Assembly: GCA_026954325.1 (NCBI GenBank)
Contig: JAIXKK010000024.1
Location: 1 to 34,342 of the forward strand
Direction: 5' to 3'
Source: Bryobacterales bacterium
GTDB taxonomy: Bacteria > Acidobacteriota > Terriglobia > Bryobacterales > Bryobacteraceae
DNA length: 34,342 nucleotides
Part shown: piece after piece, positions 15,760 to 24,579 of the stretch
Layout: every line of letters begins with the position of its first letter
How positions within the stretch are numbered: position 1 is the first letter of the stretch
The notes under the pieces: model-generated
The model's input: only the letters and a program-made list of their open reading frames with translations
Database searches by the model: none
Told to the model about the DNA's origin: nothing
Program-made: the position numbers and the translations under genes

Positions 15760-17455
15760 CGTCATGGCGCGCCATCCCGACGACGGCCAGTTGCTCCGCT
15801 TTTCCGACGGGGAACTGAACGTCCCCGAAATGAACCAGGTGCGCGCCCATCTGGCCGCCTGCTGGCAGTGCCGCACCGAACTCGACCAGATCCACGGCGT
15901 CATCTCGGATTGTGTTCGATATCAAAAGACGACCGAAGACTGTTTCCCTTCTCCACCCGCTCCCTGGTGTGACATCTATCGAAAGTTCGCTGAGATGGAT
16001 GCCGCCCCAGGGAGCGTTTCTTTCCTCCATAGGGTGAGGGGGGCAATCCGGTCGTTTGCCGTTACACCACGCAGGTGGGCTCCCGTGACGGCGAGTCTGT
16101 TGATTGTTTCCCTCCTGTTCTACGAACTGCGCTACGCTCCCTCCGTGCAAGCGGCTGAACTGCTTCAGAAGGCGGTGGCCGCTTCGGAGGTTAAGCCGGC
16201 CCAGCCGCGGCGCATCGAAATCCGGTCCGGCTCGAAGCGCCTGACGCGAACGGTCCACGCCGCGCGGCTTGCCCAACTGAGCGGCCCGGAGCCCGTCTAT
16301 GCCGTGATGGAAGCGCAATTCCGAACCGCCGGGTACGATTGGGACGATCCCCTCAGTGCGCATGCTTATGCCTCCTGGCGCGACAGACTGTCCGAGAAGC
16401 GCGATCAGGTGACGCTGATCCGGGATGCCCAATCCCCCGTGCACGATTGCTATCAGATCCGAACCACAACTCCGGCCGGCGAGTTGTCCTCGGCTTCGCT
16501 CAAGCTCACCGTCCAGGACCTGCGCCCTGTCGAAAGCACTCTTCTGTTCCGCGGTTCGGATCCAGTCGAAATTCGCGAACTGCCTGTCGAGCCGCCGGCC
16601 GCGGCGCCTCCCGTCGCCAGTCTGACCTCGAAATCTCCCGTGACTGCTCCTTCTTCTTCCCCGGCTCCGGAGCGCGTACTCCCGCGCGCTCCGGAGTCAG
16701 TCAGCCCGGCGGAAGAACTGAAGGTGTTCGCGGCCTTGCGCCGCCTGAATGCTGATCTCGGGGAACCCATCGAGGTGAAGTCTTCCGGATCCCACATCCT
16801 CGTCAGCGGCGTGGGGATTCCTCCCGGCCGCCGCCAGCAGCTCTCTTCCGGACTCGCCTCGCTCGAAGGCGTCGAAGTTCAGTTCTCCGACCCTTCAGGA
16901 GCGGTTCCGCCGAACATCGCCGGGTCCTCCACGGTGGCCACTGTCAATCCGGAAGTGGCCCGGATTCAGTCCCGCATCGAGGTGGAACTCGGCGGGCGCG
17001 CTTCCTTCGAGCATTTCGCCGATCAGGTTCTCGACAGGAACGAGGCGTTGCTCTCCCGAGCCCACGCGCTGCGCCGTCTCGCGGAGCGCTTTCCTCCTCG
17101 GGTGGAGGCTCGACTCTCCGCCGGCGACCGCGCCGTTCTCGCCGGCATCCGCCGCGAGCATGCCCAGGCGCTTTGGGAGAGATCTGTCGAGATGGAAAAG
17201 AATCTCGCCCCCGTCCTCGCCGCTATCGGAGCGAAGCCCGGCCCACTCTCCACAACTCTCAGCCCCGTCTGGCAGCAGGCCACCGAGGAACTGTTCCAGC
17301 AGGCCCGCGCCGGAGAGACTCTGCTCGCTGTTATCCTTGGAGGAGCGGCCAGCAACTCCGTCGCTCCCGATCTTCCCTCGCAGGTGCTCACCAGCCTGAC
17401 TCTGCTGCGAGCCGAGGCCGAAGCTTACCGGAATCTGACAGCCGCCGCGCGATAA
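15752..17455 (+). CDS. Transmembrane anti-sigma factor with large periplasmic sensor region
   Basis: A 567-residue protein. The N-terminal cytoplasmic part has the zinc anti-sigma signature H33-x3-C37-x2-C40, which would bind the overlapping sigma factor. One transmembrane helix spans about 110-124. The periplasmic part has three blocks. About 134-280 is an RseB/LolA-like beta region beginning A-E-L-L-Q-K-A-V. A Pro/Ser-rich linker runs at about 280-318. About 320-567 includes a small BON-like alpha/beta unit (328-378) and a long helical segment. The size is much larger than common 200-300-residue anti-sigma factors, so it may sense an envelope signal directly. A TonB-type receptor gene follows 10 bases later. 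Confidence 0.78.
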   Translation: MPDVMARHPDDGQLLRFSDGELNVPEMNQVRAHLAACWQCRTELDQIHGVISDCVRYQKTTEDCFPSPPAPWCDIYRKFAEMDAAPGSVSFLHRVRGAIRSFAVTPRRWAPVTASLLIVSLLFYELRYAPSVQAAELLQKAVAASEVKPAQPRRIEIRSGSKRLTRTVHAARLAQLSGPEPVYAVMEAQFRTAGYDWDDPLSAHAYASWRDRLSEKRDQVTLIRDAQSPVHDCYQIRTTTPAGELSSASLKLTVQDLRPVESTLLFRGSDPVEIRELPVEPPAAAPPVASLTSKSPVTAPSSSPAPERVLPRAPESVSPAEELKVFAALRRLNADLGEPIEVKSSGSHILVSGVGIPPGRRQQLSSGLASLEGVEVQFSDPSGAVPPNIAGSSTVATVNPEVARIQSRIEVELGGRASFEHFADQVLDRNEALLSRAHALRRLAERFPPRVEARLSAGDRAVLAGIRREHAQALWERSVEMEKNLAPVLAAIGAKPGPLSTTLSPVWQQATEELFQQARAGETLLAVILGGAASNSVAPDLPSQVLTSLTLLRAEAEAYRNLTAAAR

Positions 17456-17460
17456 GGGGG
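17454..17460 (+). promoter_or_regulatory. Ribosome-binding site that fixes a TTG start
   Basis: AAGGGGG overlaps the stop codon of the anti-sigma gene and lies five bases before the TTG at 17466. No in-frame ATG is near that would keep the signal peptide, so this site supports the TTG start of the outer-membrane receptor. Confidence 0.6.
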
Positions 17461-17465
17461 CGTCC

Positions 17466-20400
17466 TTGCAGTCTCGCCGGTGTCTTGCGGCGTGTCTCCA
17501 TCCATTGGTCTGTTTTCCGTACGCCCTGCGTGCGCCGTACCATACGGCGTTGCTTCCCGCGGTCCTCCTCCTCGCTATTCCGCTTGCCGCACAGCAGTAT
17601 ACACACCTCTCCGGTCTTATCCGCGACCCGTCGGATGCCGCCGTGCCCGCGGCTTCCGTCATTGTGGTGAACGATGAAACCGGCTTCCGCCGTAGCACGG
17701 TTTCCCGGCCGGATGGAGGATACGTGGTTGCCTCCCTCCAGCCAGGCATGTACAAGATCACGGTCCGCAAGGAGGGGTTCCGCACCGTGGTTCAACTTGG
17801 GGTGAAGCTCGATGTGGCGCAGCCTGCCCGCGTCGATTTCGCCCTCCCGCTCGGGAGCATGCAGGAAACCATCACCGTGGAAGGCTCACGGGCACCCCTT
17901 CATACCGAGGACGCGTCGGTCGGAACCCTGGTCACACACGACTTCGTGGAGAAACTCCCGCTGAACGGACGTGGGCTGCTCAGCCTTCTGGAACTGGCGC
18001 CCGGAACCGTGGTCACCCCCGCCACGCGCGGCGAGGCGGGCCAGTTCACAGCCAATGGCCAGCGGCCCAATACGAACTACTTCACCGTGGATGGCGTCAG
18101 CGTGAACACCGGGGTGAGCGGAGGCGGACTGCCAGCGCAAGTCAACGGCGGCGCCCTGCCCGGCATGACGGCTATCGGCAGCTTCCATAACCTCGTCTCG
18201 CTCGAAGCCCTCGACGAGTTCCGTGTCCAGACCGCTACCACCACTCCCGAATTTGGACGCCTCTCCGGAGCCCAGGTGTCGCTCAGCAGCCGGTCCGGTT
18301 CTAACGAACTGCATGGCTCGCTGTTTGAATACTTCCGCCACGAACGTCTCGATGCCAATGACTGGTTCGCCAACCGCATCGGCGACGCTCGCGCTCCGCT
18401 CCGCATGAATGATTACGGCGGATCTCTCGGCGGTCCGGTCAAACGCAACCGCACGTTCTTCTTCCTCTCCTACGAGGGGATGCGGCTCCGGCAGCCCTTC
18501 GCCTGGCGCTCGCCCGTTCCCACAGCTGAGATCCGCCAGGACACTCCCGAGGGGGTGCGGACCGTTCTCGATCTCTTCCCGCTCCCCAACGGCCCGGCGC
18601 TCGGTCCGGGACTCGCCGAGTGGACAGGACGGAACAACCGTCCCTCCGGATTCGACTCCGGCAGCGCGCGCACTGATCATGCCCTTACGTCCCGCCTCGC
18701 TTTCTTCGCCCGCTACAGCGAGACACCTTCGTTCAACGCGTTCGGCAACACCCAGATCAGCGAACTCACCGTCCGTTCGAGGAGCATCACCGGCGGCCTC
18801 AACCTGCGCATCCGGCCGAACGCGATTCTTGACTTGCGCTGGAATTGGTCCCGCGCGGCGGCGGAATCGAACTGGCATCCGGCCGGAGCCAACTCACTTC
18901 CTCCGTGCGCCCTGGCGCCGGTGGCGGAGTATTTCGTCCGGCTGCCCGGCATGTGCGATTATCTGCTGAGACTCAATATCGCCGGCGTGGGCTCGGTCAC
19001 AACCGGCCGGGAAAGCAGCCGCCGCCAGCGCCAACTCCAGTTCCTGCCTTCCTTTCTGCTCAACCTCGGGAACCACCAGGTGCGATTCGGGGTGGACTAC
19101 CGTCGGCTCTCCCCGTGGCGCCGCGATTATACGAACAGCTTTGCCGTCATCGCCGACAGCCTTCAGGACTTGATCCTGAACAGCAATCTGTGGATCGCGC
19201 GCGCCAACCCTCAACAGGCCACTGGAGTGCTGAAGGAGGTCTCCGCATTCGTCCAGGACACCTGGCGCATCCATCCCCGCCTCACCGGCGCCCTCGGGGT
19301 TCGATGGGAATACACCCCCTCCGCGCAATATCGCCTCCCCGACGATTCCGACGTTCCTAACATTCTGATTCCGGTCCGGAGACAGATCTGGTCTCACCGC
19401 CTGAGCAACCTCGGTCCACGATTGGGCATTGCCTTCCGGCCCTCCTCGAGCGGAAAGACCGTGCTCCGCGCCGGGTGGGGTCTTTACTACAACTCGAGCC
19501 TCAGCGTCGCCACCGACCCCGTGAACAGCGGCCCCTTCAGCCTCTCCCACTACAGCAGCCCGCGCAACGGATTCGTCGCCACCTTGCTGAGCTACGGCTT
19601 CCTGCCGGGTTTGAGGCTGCCCTCCGTGCAGGAATGGAGCGGCTCGGTGGAACACTCCATCGGGAATGCACACGTCTTCTCGGCCGGTTATGTTGGCTCG
19701 CGGGGCCGCAACCTCATCCGCCGGGAACTCGGCGGGCAGTTGGAGGACGTTGATACGCTTCAACTGCTGCTTGCCACCAACCACGGGAACTCGTACTATC
19801 ACGGGCTGCAACTGCAGTATCGCGGCCGGCTGTCGGAGCGGTTTCAGAGCATTCTTTCCTATTCCTGGTCGCATTCGATTGACGACAGTTCGAGCGACGC
19901 AGCCCTTCAGCTAGCCGGAGCCGGACTCTCGGCATACACGGATCGCGGCGCTTCCGATTTCGATGTCCGCCACGTCTTTACCGGAGCTGTTGCGTACTCT
20001 GTTCCTGCCCTATGGAAGGGCTCGCGGGTCGCCCCGCTCGCAAGGAACTGGGCGCTGGACGGCATCCTGCGCGCACGCTCGGGGTTTCCGCTGACGGTTC
20101 TGAATTCGGAGAATCTGATGGGGCTGAGCTTTGCCAACGCCTACCGTCCAAGCCTGCTGCCGGGAGTTCCGTTGTGGCTTCCGGACGGCAACGCGCCCGG
20201 CGGCAAGAGCCTGAATCGCGCGGCCTTCCTCGCGGGCAGCGGCCAGGGAAACCTCGGCCGCAACTCCATCTACGGGTTTGGCATGTGGCAGACAGACCTT
20301 GCCTTGCGGCGCGAGTTTCCGTTCCGCGACCAGCGCTCGCTGCAACTGCGCGTGGAGGCGTTCAACCTTTTCAATCATCCTGCCTTTGGCGATCCGGCGC

Positions 20401-20546
20401 GGTATCTCTCGAGTACTCTCTTCGGCCAGCCGCAATCCATGCTCAACCTCATGCTTGGGTCCGGAAGCCCGGGGAGCGGGCTGACTCCCGTTCTGCAAAC
20501 CGGAGGCCCCCGGTCTCTTCAAATGGTTCTTCGTTTTCGCTTCTAA
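17466..20546 (+). CDS. TonB-dependent-receptor-like (Oar-type) outer membrane protein
   Basis: A 1026-residue outer-membrane protein of the type greatly expanded in Acidobacteriota. A long leader with hydrophobic core (about 27-41) ends at an A-A-Q-Q cleavage region. A carboxypeptidase regulatory-like beta-sandwich follows (about 46-125, S-G-L-I-R-D-P-S-D-A-A-V-P-A-A ... G-G-Y-V-V-A). Next is a plug domain (about 130-250, with L-P-L-N-G-R-G-L-L-S and F-T-V-D-G-V-S-V-N), then a beta-barrel to the C-terminal R-F-R-F. It starts with TTG, supported by a good ribosome-binding site. It is 10 bases downstream of the anti-sigma gene, so the three genes probably form one transcript and may act as a surface-sensing or uptake system. 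The ligand is unknown; no TonB box is evident. Confidence 0.88.
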   Translation: MQSRRCLAACLHPLVCFPYALRAPYHTALLPAVLLLAIPLAAQQYTHLSGLIRDPSDAAVPAASVIVVNDETGFRRSTVSRPDGGYVVASLQPGMYKITVRKEGFRTVVQLGVKLDVAQPARVDFALPLGSMQETITVEGSRAPLHTEDASVGTLVTHDFVEKLPLNGRGLLSLLELAPGTVVTPATRGEAGQFTANGQRPNTNYFTVDGVSVNTGVSGGGLPAQVNGGALPGMTAIGSFHNLVSLEALDEFRVQTATTTPEFGRLSGAQVSLSSRSGSNELHGSLFEYFRHERLDANDWFANRIGDARAPLRMNDYGGSLGGPVKRNRTFFFLSYEGMRLRQPFAWRSPVPTAEIRQDTPEGVRTVLDLFPLPNGPALGPGLAEWTGRNNRPSGFDSGSARTDHALTSRLAFFARYSETPSFNAFGNTQISELTVRSRSITGGLNLRIRPNAILDLRWNWSRAAAESNWHPAGANSLPPCALAPVAEYFVRLPGMCDYLLRLNIAGVGSVTTGRESSRRQRQLQFLPSFLLNLGNHQVRFGVDYRRLSPWRRDYTNSFAVIADSLQDLILNSNLWIARANPQQATGVLKEVSAFVQDTWRIHPRLTGALGVRWEYTPSAQYRLPDDSDVPNILIPVRRQIWSHRLSNLGPRLGIAFRPSSSGKTVLRAGWGLYYNSSLSVATDPVNSGPFSLSHYSSPRNGFVATLLSYGFLPGLRLPSVQEWSGSVEHSIGNAHVFSAGYVGSRGRNLIRRELGGQLEDVDTLQLLLATNHGNSYYHGLQLQYRGRLSERFQSILSYSWSHSIDDSSSDAALQLAGAGLSAYTDRGASDFDVRHVFTGAVAYSVPALWKGSRVAPLARNWALDGILRARSGFPLTVLNSENLMGLSFANAYRPSLLPGVPLWLPDGNAPGGKSLNRAAFLAGSGQGNLGRNSIYGFGMWQTDLALRREFPFRDQRSLQLRVEAFNLFNHPAFGDPARYLSSTLFGQPQSMLNLMLGSGSPGSGLTPVLQTGGPRSLQMVLRFRF

Positions 20547-20577
20547 TCCCCGCAAAAACCGGATTTCCTTCTCACAA

Positions 20578-20604
20578 TTGTCCAAATAACCGCGGGGGTA
20601 TACT
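20578..20604 (+). promoter_or_regulatory. Possible promoter of the caspase-like gene
   Basis: TTGTCC (20578-20583) and TATACT (20599-20604) resemble -35 and -10 hexamers. The 15-base spacer is shorter than the optimum of 17, so this is a weak call. It lies in the 115-base gap between the receptor stop and the start at 20662, and would allow transcription independent of the sigma-factor operon. Confidence 0.35.
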
Positions 20605-20661
20605 GATGTCCACCGGCCATCGAAAACCGGAATTTAATTTGTTAAGACCGAGGACTAGCAA

Positions 20662-21630
20662 ATGCCCGACGAAATCGTTGAACCGCATAGTGACTACGCT
20701 CCTCCCGAATCGCAGGAGGAACATCCCGGCAAGGTGCGCGTTGTCTTTATTCCCTGGGAGCAAGGCTCTCCGGAAGCCCAGGAATGGACGCAAAAGACCG
20801 AACAATGGAACCACGTCAAGGAGGACAAGTACGAGATTGTTTACTATCAGCCGGGCGCGGCTTCCGGCGCGCTCAAGAGGGTAAGCGCGGATCCGAACGG
20901 CTCGGTGTACATTCGCGGGCACGGCAGCGCCGGGGCGCTGGCCCTGGTCACCAAGGTCGGCGACGACCAGATTTCCCTGCCGCTGGAAGACGTTTGTGGC
21001 CGTCTGGAAGAAATGGGGCTCGATCCGAAGTTCGCCGGTTCCATCAAGTTTCACAGTTGCCACAGCGCCACGGTGTTTAAGCCGGAAGTGCTGGAGCCGA
21101 AGCAGCGTGATCTCCATAAGTGGCTGGACGCGACAAGAACGGCGCAACAGCAATCGGCCGCCGATCAGAAACTGAGAAACCAGACGACACAGGCGAGGAT
21201 CAACGAGTTGGACACGGGCTGGTTGGCACGGCAGTGGAACAGCGCGGAGATTGCCAAGAACAAGGAGAAACTGGCCAGAGGCCAGGCCGCGTTGCGGAAG
21301 ATGACGGATCAGCAGGACTCTCCCGCCCAGCGGGAGTACCTCCGGCAGAAGGAACTGAAGATGCCTACCTCCACATCCATTGCAAAGCGCGGGGCTGACA
21401 TCCTACGGGACAAGGGTTACACGCAGTGTACTTACTTCGGATACCTGGGACCGGTGGAAGCCGAGTACGGCTCGCTTGACAACAACCCGACCAAGCCCTC
21501 GGACTGGCACAAGTTTGTCGATCTCACTCCTTTGCACGAGCCCAGCGAAGCCTTGCAGCGCGAGGTGGAGAAGGGAGGTTACAATCCGGGCAGAGTGCGC
21601 GCATCGGTTGCCCGTGTGCGGATTCGTTGA
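20662..21630 (+). CDS. Putative caspase-fold cysteine peptidase-like protein, no named family recognised
   Basis: A 322-residue soluble protein without signal peptide. Its first half has the layout of a caspase-type hydrolase: a strand (V-R-V-V-F-I-P, 25-31), then V-Y-I-R-G-H-G (82-88) with candidate catalytic His87, then I-K-F-H-S-C-H-S-A (128-136) with candidate nucleophile Cys133. The order strand-H-G, strand-C-x-S/G is shared with caspases, clostripain-like and C80 self-cleaving toxin proteases. A charged, Gln/Lys/Arg-rich helical insert, probably coiled coil, spans about 145-235. The end returns to a globular part with T-Y-F-G-Y-L-G-P-V (257-265). GAGGA lies seven bases before the ATG. 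It follows the receptor gene on the same strand and converges on the esterase gene. Activity is an inference from the motif only. Confidence 0.7.
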   Translation: MPDEIVEPHSDYAPPESQEEHPGKVRVVFIPWEQGSPEAQEWTQKTEQWNHVKEDKYEIVYYQPGAASGALKRVSADPNGSVYIRGHGSAGALALVTKVGDDQISLPLEDVCGRLEEMGLDPKFAGSIKFHSCHSATVFKPEVLEPKQRDLHKWLDATRTAQQQSAADQKLRNQTTQARINELDTGWLARQWNSAEIAKNKEKLARGQAALRKMTDQQDSPAQREYLRQKELKMPTSTSIAKRGADILRDKGYTQCTYFGYLGPVEAEYGSLDNNPTKPSDWHKFVDLTPLHEPSEALQREVEKGGYNPGRVRASVARVRIR

Positions 21631-21641
21631 CGGCGGCAAGC

Positions 21642-23075
21642 TCAACGAGCAATCGTCATGGGTCCGAACACGGGCAGCGCCATGTCCTTCTGATCGACGA
21701 CATTGCAGTAGGGATCCTTTCCGGCTCCGTAGTGCAGGGTGGCCCCGTCCGGAAGCTTTCCGGAGATGTGGAGCACGACGGCATCGGGCGCTGACGGATC
21801 AAAATCGGCGCGGAAGATGGCCGGGAGAACGGTTCCGGAGGCGTCATGAATGGTGAAGCCGGAGATTCTGCCGCGGCTCTGAAGCCTGCCGTTCACGCCG
21901 GAGAAGACTACGCGTACCGTGCTGCCTTCCATCCTCGCCGAGACGGGGGCGATGCCATGCCCTCCGAGCGCGAGGCCGGCGAGGCGGCGGCCCAGGCGCT
22001 TGTGATCCTGCGTGCCGACGTGGATGCCGTCATCGAGGGAGAAATCGACCGCGGGGACCATCCCTGAGTGGGGGATGGCGCGCAGCGCGAGGCGCTGCAT
22101 CTCCTGCACCTGGTTCCACTCGGCGACGTTGGTGTTATTGACGTGCCGCCCGATCTGCACGTAGTAGAAGGGGAGTTCCGCTTCGCCCAGGCCGGCGCGG
22201 AAAGCCGCCACGAGGTTCTCGAACTTTGACTGGAACTGGGGGGCGGCCTTCGGATTGGCGTCCGATTCCCCCTGGTACCACAGGATTCCGGCGACCTTCC
22301 CGCCGGCCAATTTGACGCGGCGGATGGTTGCGCCGTAGAGGGAATCGCCGCCCTGGTCGAGCAGAGAGGGGCTCCACTGGTCCATGGAAGTGCCGCCATG
22401 GGCGCAGGGCAGCAACCCTACGGGCACGCCGGTTCGCCGGACCATCTCGACGGCGAAGGGCAGCCCTAATCCGGCACCTTTCTTGCGCGCGGCAATGTAG
22501 GCGGCGAGTTTGTCTCCCTCGAGCCTCTCAGGCGCCCCTTGGGCATTCTTGCGCCAGTGGACGCGGTCGGCGGCGCCCGCCAGCAGGTGGAGAGGCTCCT
22601 CGGCCAGCACCCAGCGGTCCGCCTGATCGAAGCTGTGGACGAGGCCATTGGGGAGTTCCACATTCGCCAGATCGCCGACGCCTTCCATGTTGGACTGTCC
22701 GGCGAGGATCCAGAGATCTCCCACCAGAAGATTGGTGAGGGCTTGAGCTTCGTCGCCCGCGCGCAGTTCGACGCGGTAGGGGCCGCCTGTAGGCAGAGCG
22801 ATGGAGGCCGACCACCTGGAACCCTGAATCCTGCCGGCTGTGCGCCAATCGAGGTTGGGTAGGGGGCCGTTGTTACCCAGGGCACGGATTTCGACGGCGC
22901 GGCCATCGATCCCCGCGGCTGTTCCCGTGAGGGAAACGGCGGCGTGGCCACGCGAGTCGCGCTGAAACACCTGGTTATCCGCGGCGCCGGAAGCGATTGC
23001 GAACCGTCCTGCAAAGAGAGAAGGTACGGGGAGCAAAAGCAGGGCAGTTGCAGACGCGACGTTGATCCGATTCAT
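21642..23075 (-). CDS. Sialate O-acetylesterase family protein (SASA, SGNH hydrolase)
   Basis: A 477-residue exported esterase of the SASA (DUF303) family, which removes O-acetyl groups from sialic acid or related acetylated sugars. A signal peptide covers about residues 1-22. The SGNH nucleophile motif A-G-Q-S-N-M-E-G gives Ser128. G-G-T-S-M-D-Q-W (227-234) and W-Y-Q-G-E-S-D-A (266-273) are the family's oxyanion and structural blocks, and D-D-G-I-H (348-352) gives the catalytic Asp/His. All key residues are present. Start ATG at 23075 has AAGGAGG upstream. The stop lies 11 bases from that of the convergent caspase-like gene. Alternative substrates such as acetylated plant polysaccharides are as likely as sialic acid in a soil bacterium. 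Confidence 0.9.
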   Translation of the reverse strand: MNRINVASATALLLLPVPSLFAGRFAIASGAADNQVFQRDSRGHAAVSLTGTAAGIDGRAVEIRALGNNGPLPNLDWRTAGRIQGSRWSASIALPTGGPYRVELRAGDEAQALTNLLVGDLWILAGQSNMEGVGDLANVELPNGLVHSFDQADRWVLAEEPLHLLAGAADRVHWRKNAQGAPERLEGDKLAAYIAARKKGAGLGLPFAVEMVRRTGVPVGLLPCAHGGTSMDQWSPSLLDQGGDSLYGATIRRVKLAGGKVAGILWYQGESDANPKAAPQFQSKFENLVAAFRAGLGEAELPFYYVQIGRHVNNTNVAEWNQVQEMQRLALRAIPHSGMVPAVDFSLDDGIHVGTQDHKRLGRRLAGLALGGHGIAPVSARMEGSTVRVVFSGVNGRLQSRGRISGFTIHDASGTVLPAIFRADFDPSAPDAVVLHISGKLPDGATLHYGAGKDPYCNVVDQKDMALPVFGPMTIAR

Positions 23076-23104
23076 GCAATCCTCCTTAAGGGGGGATTGC
23101 TATT

Positions 23105-23323
23105 CTATCGTGGGCGGGCTTCGAGCGGGAAGAACTTACGGGAAACGCGCCAGGATTCGAAGATGCCAAAGCCGACGGCGATGGCCGCGACTTTGACCGT
23201 GGGGAAGGGCAAGCCACCTGCCCCGAGCAGGCCGGCAATCATCCAGTATGCCAAGCCGCCGAGGACTCCTCCTCCAAAACCGTCAGCGAACCCTTTCAGG
23301 CATCGCGCGGACAGTGTATTCAC
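23105..23323 (-). CDS. Small hypothetical membrane protein (72 aa)
   Basis: A short protein with two hydrophobic stretches (about residues 15-35 with many glycines, and 43-55) and a basic C-terminus. It is not assigned to a family. The open frame starts upstream at 23404, but GTG at 23323 has GGAGGAGG with five bases of spacing and gives the compact protein. The esterase gene follows 29 bases downstream on the same strand, so they may be co-transcribed. The 172-base gap upstream (23324-23495) shows no gene and no clear regulatory signal. Confidence 0.5.
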   Translation of the reverse strand: MNTLSARCLKGFADGFGGGVLGGLAYWMIAGLLGAGGLPFPTVKVAAIAVGFGIFESWRVSRKFFPLEARPR

Positions 23324-23495
23324 TTGCCCCTCCTCCGGTGCTCCGTCATTAGAGAGGTGCGGCCGGAGCTTCCTCCTCCGAGATACGATCCCGACCGCCC
23401 TCACCCTGTTTTCGAAAGTGCCTCTTCTCCGTGAGGGCGCTTCTAATCAGACAGGCGCAAAGCGGGGGAGTTTTCCGTCATAGGGAGGGCATTTT

Positions 23496-23882
23496 TTATT
23501 GCTCGGTTTTGACGGTGGCGCGCCGGACGCCGCTCAACTGCCGAGCAGCCTTCTGGCGGGCGGCTTCCGAGATGCGGATGTTGTTCTGGACGGCGCGTGC
23601 GCCGGCCAGTTTCGCCAGGCGCGTGGCCGTGCCCTTGCGCTGGATGATGTTTGTGGAGCCTTCGAGGATGGCGACGCCCGATTGCACCTTGACCTGGAAG
23701 TTGTCGGCAGAGATCCTGGACCGGGCAAACCGCGCCCGGATGGCTTTTTCGATGCCGGCATCGGAAAGAGAGGGGGTCTGCCGGGCAATCGCGGTGACAC
23801 TCTTCCCGTCAGGCGCTTTTGGGGGGCCTTCCGCGGAGAGCAAGGAAGCAACTAATGCAAGAAGGAGACAGAGGAGTCTCAT
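23496..23882 (-). CDS. Secreted BON-domain protein
   Basis: A 128-residue exported protein: signal peptide at 1-17 (M-R-L-L-C-L-L-L-A-L-V-A-S-L-L-S-A), a linker, then one BON domain at about 40-110 (I-E-K-A-I-R-A-R-F ... V-K-V-Q-S-G-V-A-I-L-E-G-S). BON domains bind phospholipid or cell-wall components and occur in OsmY-type periplasmic stress proteins. The open frame extends to 24485, but that region is antisense to the PQQ-type pseudogene; the ATG at 23882 begins the signal peptide. There is no evident Shine-Dalgarno. The role is probably envelope maintenance, from family knowledge only. Confidence 0.75.
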   Translation of the reverse strand: MRLLCLLLALVASLLSAEGPPKAPDGKSVTAIARQTPSLSDAGIEKAIRARFARSRISADNFQVKVQSGVAILEGSTNIIQRKGTATRLAKLAGARAVQNNIRISEAARQKAARQLSGVRRATVKTEQ

Positions 23883-23924
23883 AAAGGAGATAGTGGGCGG
23901 TGGGGGTGTGATATCTCTAGCAAG

Positions 23925-24573
23925 ATGAAAGGAATTCTCATCCTGGTGGCCTGTGGCTGCGCGCTGGGGGCCGATTGGCCGCAGCGGCGAGGAATTCACC
24001 GCGATGGAATCCCGCCGGAGACGGGCCTGCTGAAATCGTGGCCCGCGGCGGGGCCGAAACTGGCCTGAAAGGCGACGGGGCGGGGCGAGGGGTTTTCCTC
24101 GTTCGCCGTAGTCAGGGGACGGCTGTACACGCAAGGGCAGCGGGACAGCGGCGGGCGGTTCGTTCCGGGAACGGCGCGGCGACGGGCGAGCAGATGTGGG
24201 GTTACAACATTGTGGAACGCTCCGGGAGGGTGGAATGCGGCGGTGGTGGCTTTGGACAAGAGCGACGGCAGGCCGGTCTGGCTCCAGCCAGATTTTGACG
24301 GCGATGGACTTTCTGGCCGGGCAGGCGGCCTGGCGGGACCGCTCGGTGGGCAAAGGGTCCGTGACGTACGCCGGCGGACGCCTGTATGCCTGCAGCGAAC
24401 AGGTTAAAGCGGCGCTGGCGGAAGCAACGCTCGAGGCATACAAGCAGGTGAGCAATTTCCGCATGCCTCCCGGCGAGTTCAACACGTGGACGCCGCCGGT
24501 GATCGCGAATGGGAAGCTCTACCCGCGGGAGCAGGACAATTTGTACTGCTTCGACATTCAGGCTAAGCCATGA
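23925..24573 (+). pseudogene. Decayed PQQ-binding-like beta-propeller protein
   Basis: This is the remains of a secreted outer-membrane-assembly/PQQ-like propeller gene. It begins with a signal peptide and A-D-W-P-Q-R-R-G-I-H-R-D-G-I-P-P-E-T-G-L-L. It then meets TGA at 24066-24068 in K-L-A-stop-K-A-T-G, where the family has Trp (TGG to TGA). The same frame goes on with G-E-G-F-S-S-F-A-V-V-R-G-R-L-Y-T-Q-G, then W-N-A-A-V-V-A-L-D-K-S-D-G-R-P-V-W. Around 24290-24330 the reading switches frame to G-K-G-S-V-T-Y-A-G-G-R-L-Y and ends properly with N-L-Y-C-F-D-I-Q-A-K-P. About 215 codons remain of roughly 400 usual for the family, so internal sequence is deleted. It is divergent from the BON gene and convergent with metW. 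Confidence 0.85.
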
Positions 24574-24579
24574 GCGGGG

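Noticed and set aside
20606..20884. Small frame starting at the ATG at 20606
   Set aside because: It soon becomes an Arg/Pro-rich out-of-frame shadow of the caspase-like gene.
23400..23460. Possible hairpin terminator (GCCTC...GAGGGC) near 23431-23449
   Set aside because: The stem is only about 5 bp and no T-tract follows on either strand.
23883..24485. N-terminal extension of the BON protein
   Set aside because: It is antisense to the PQQ-type pseudogene, and a signal peptide begins at 23882.
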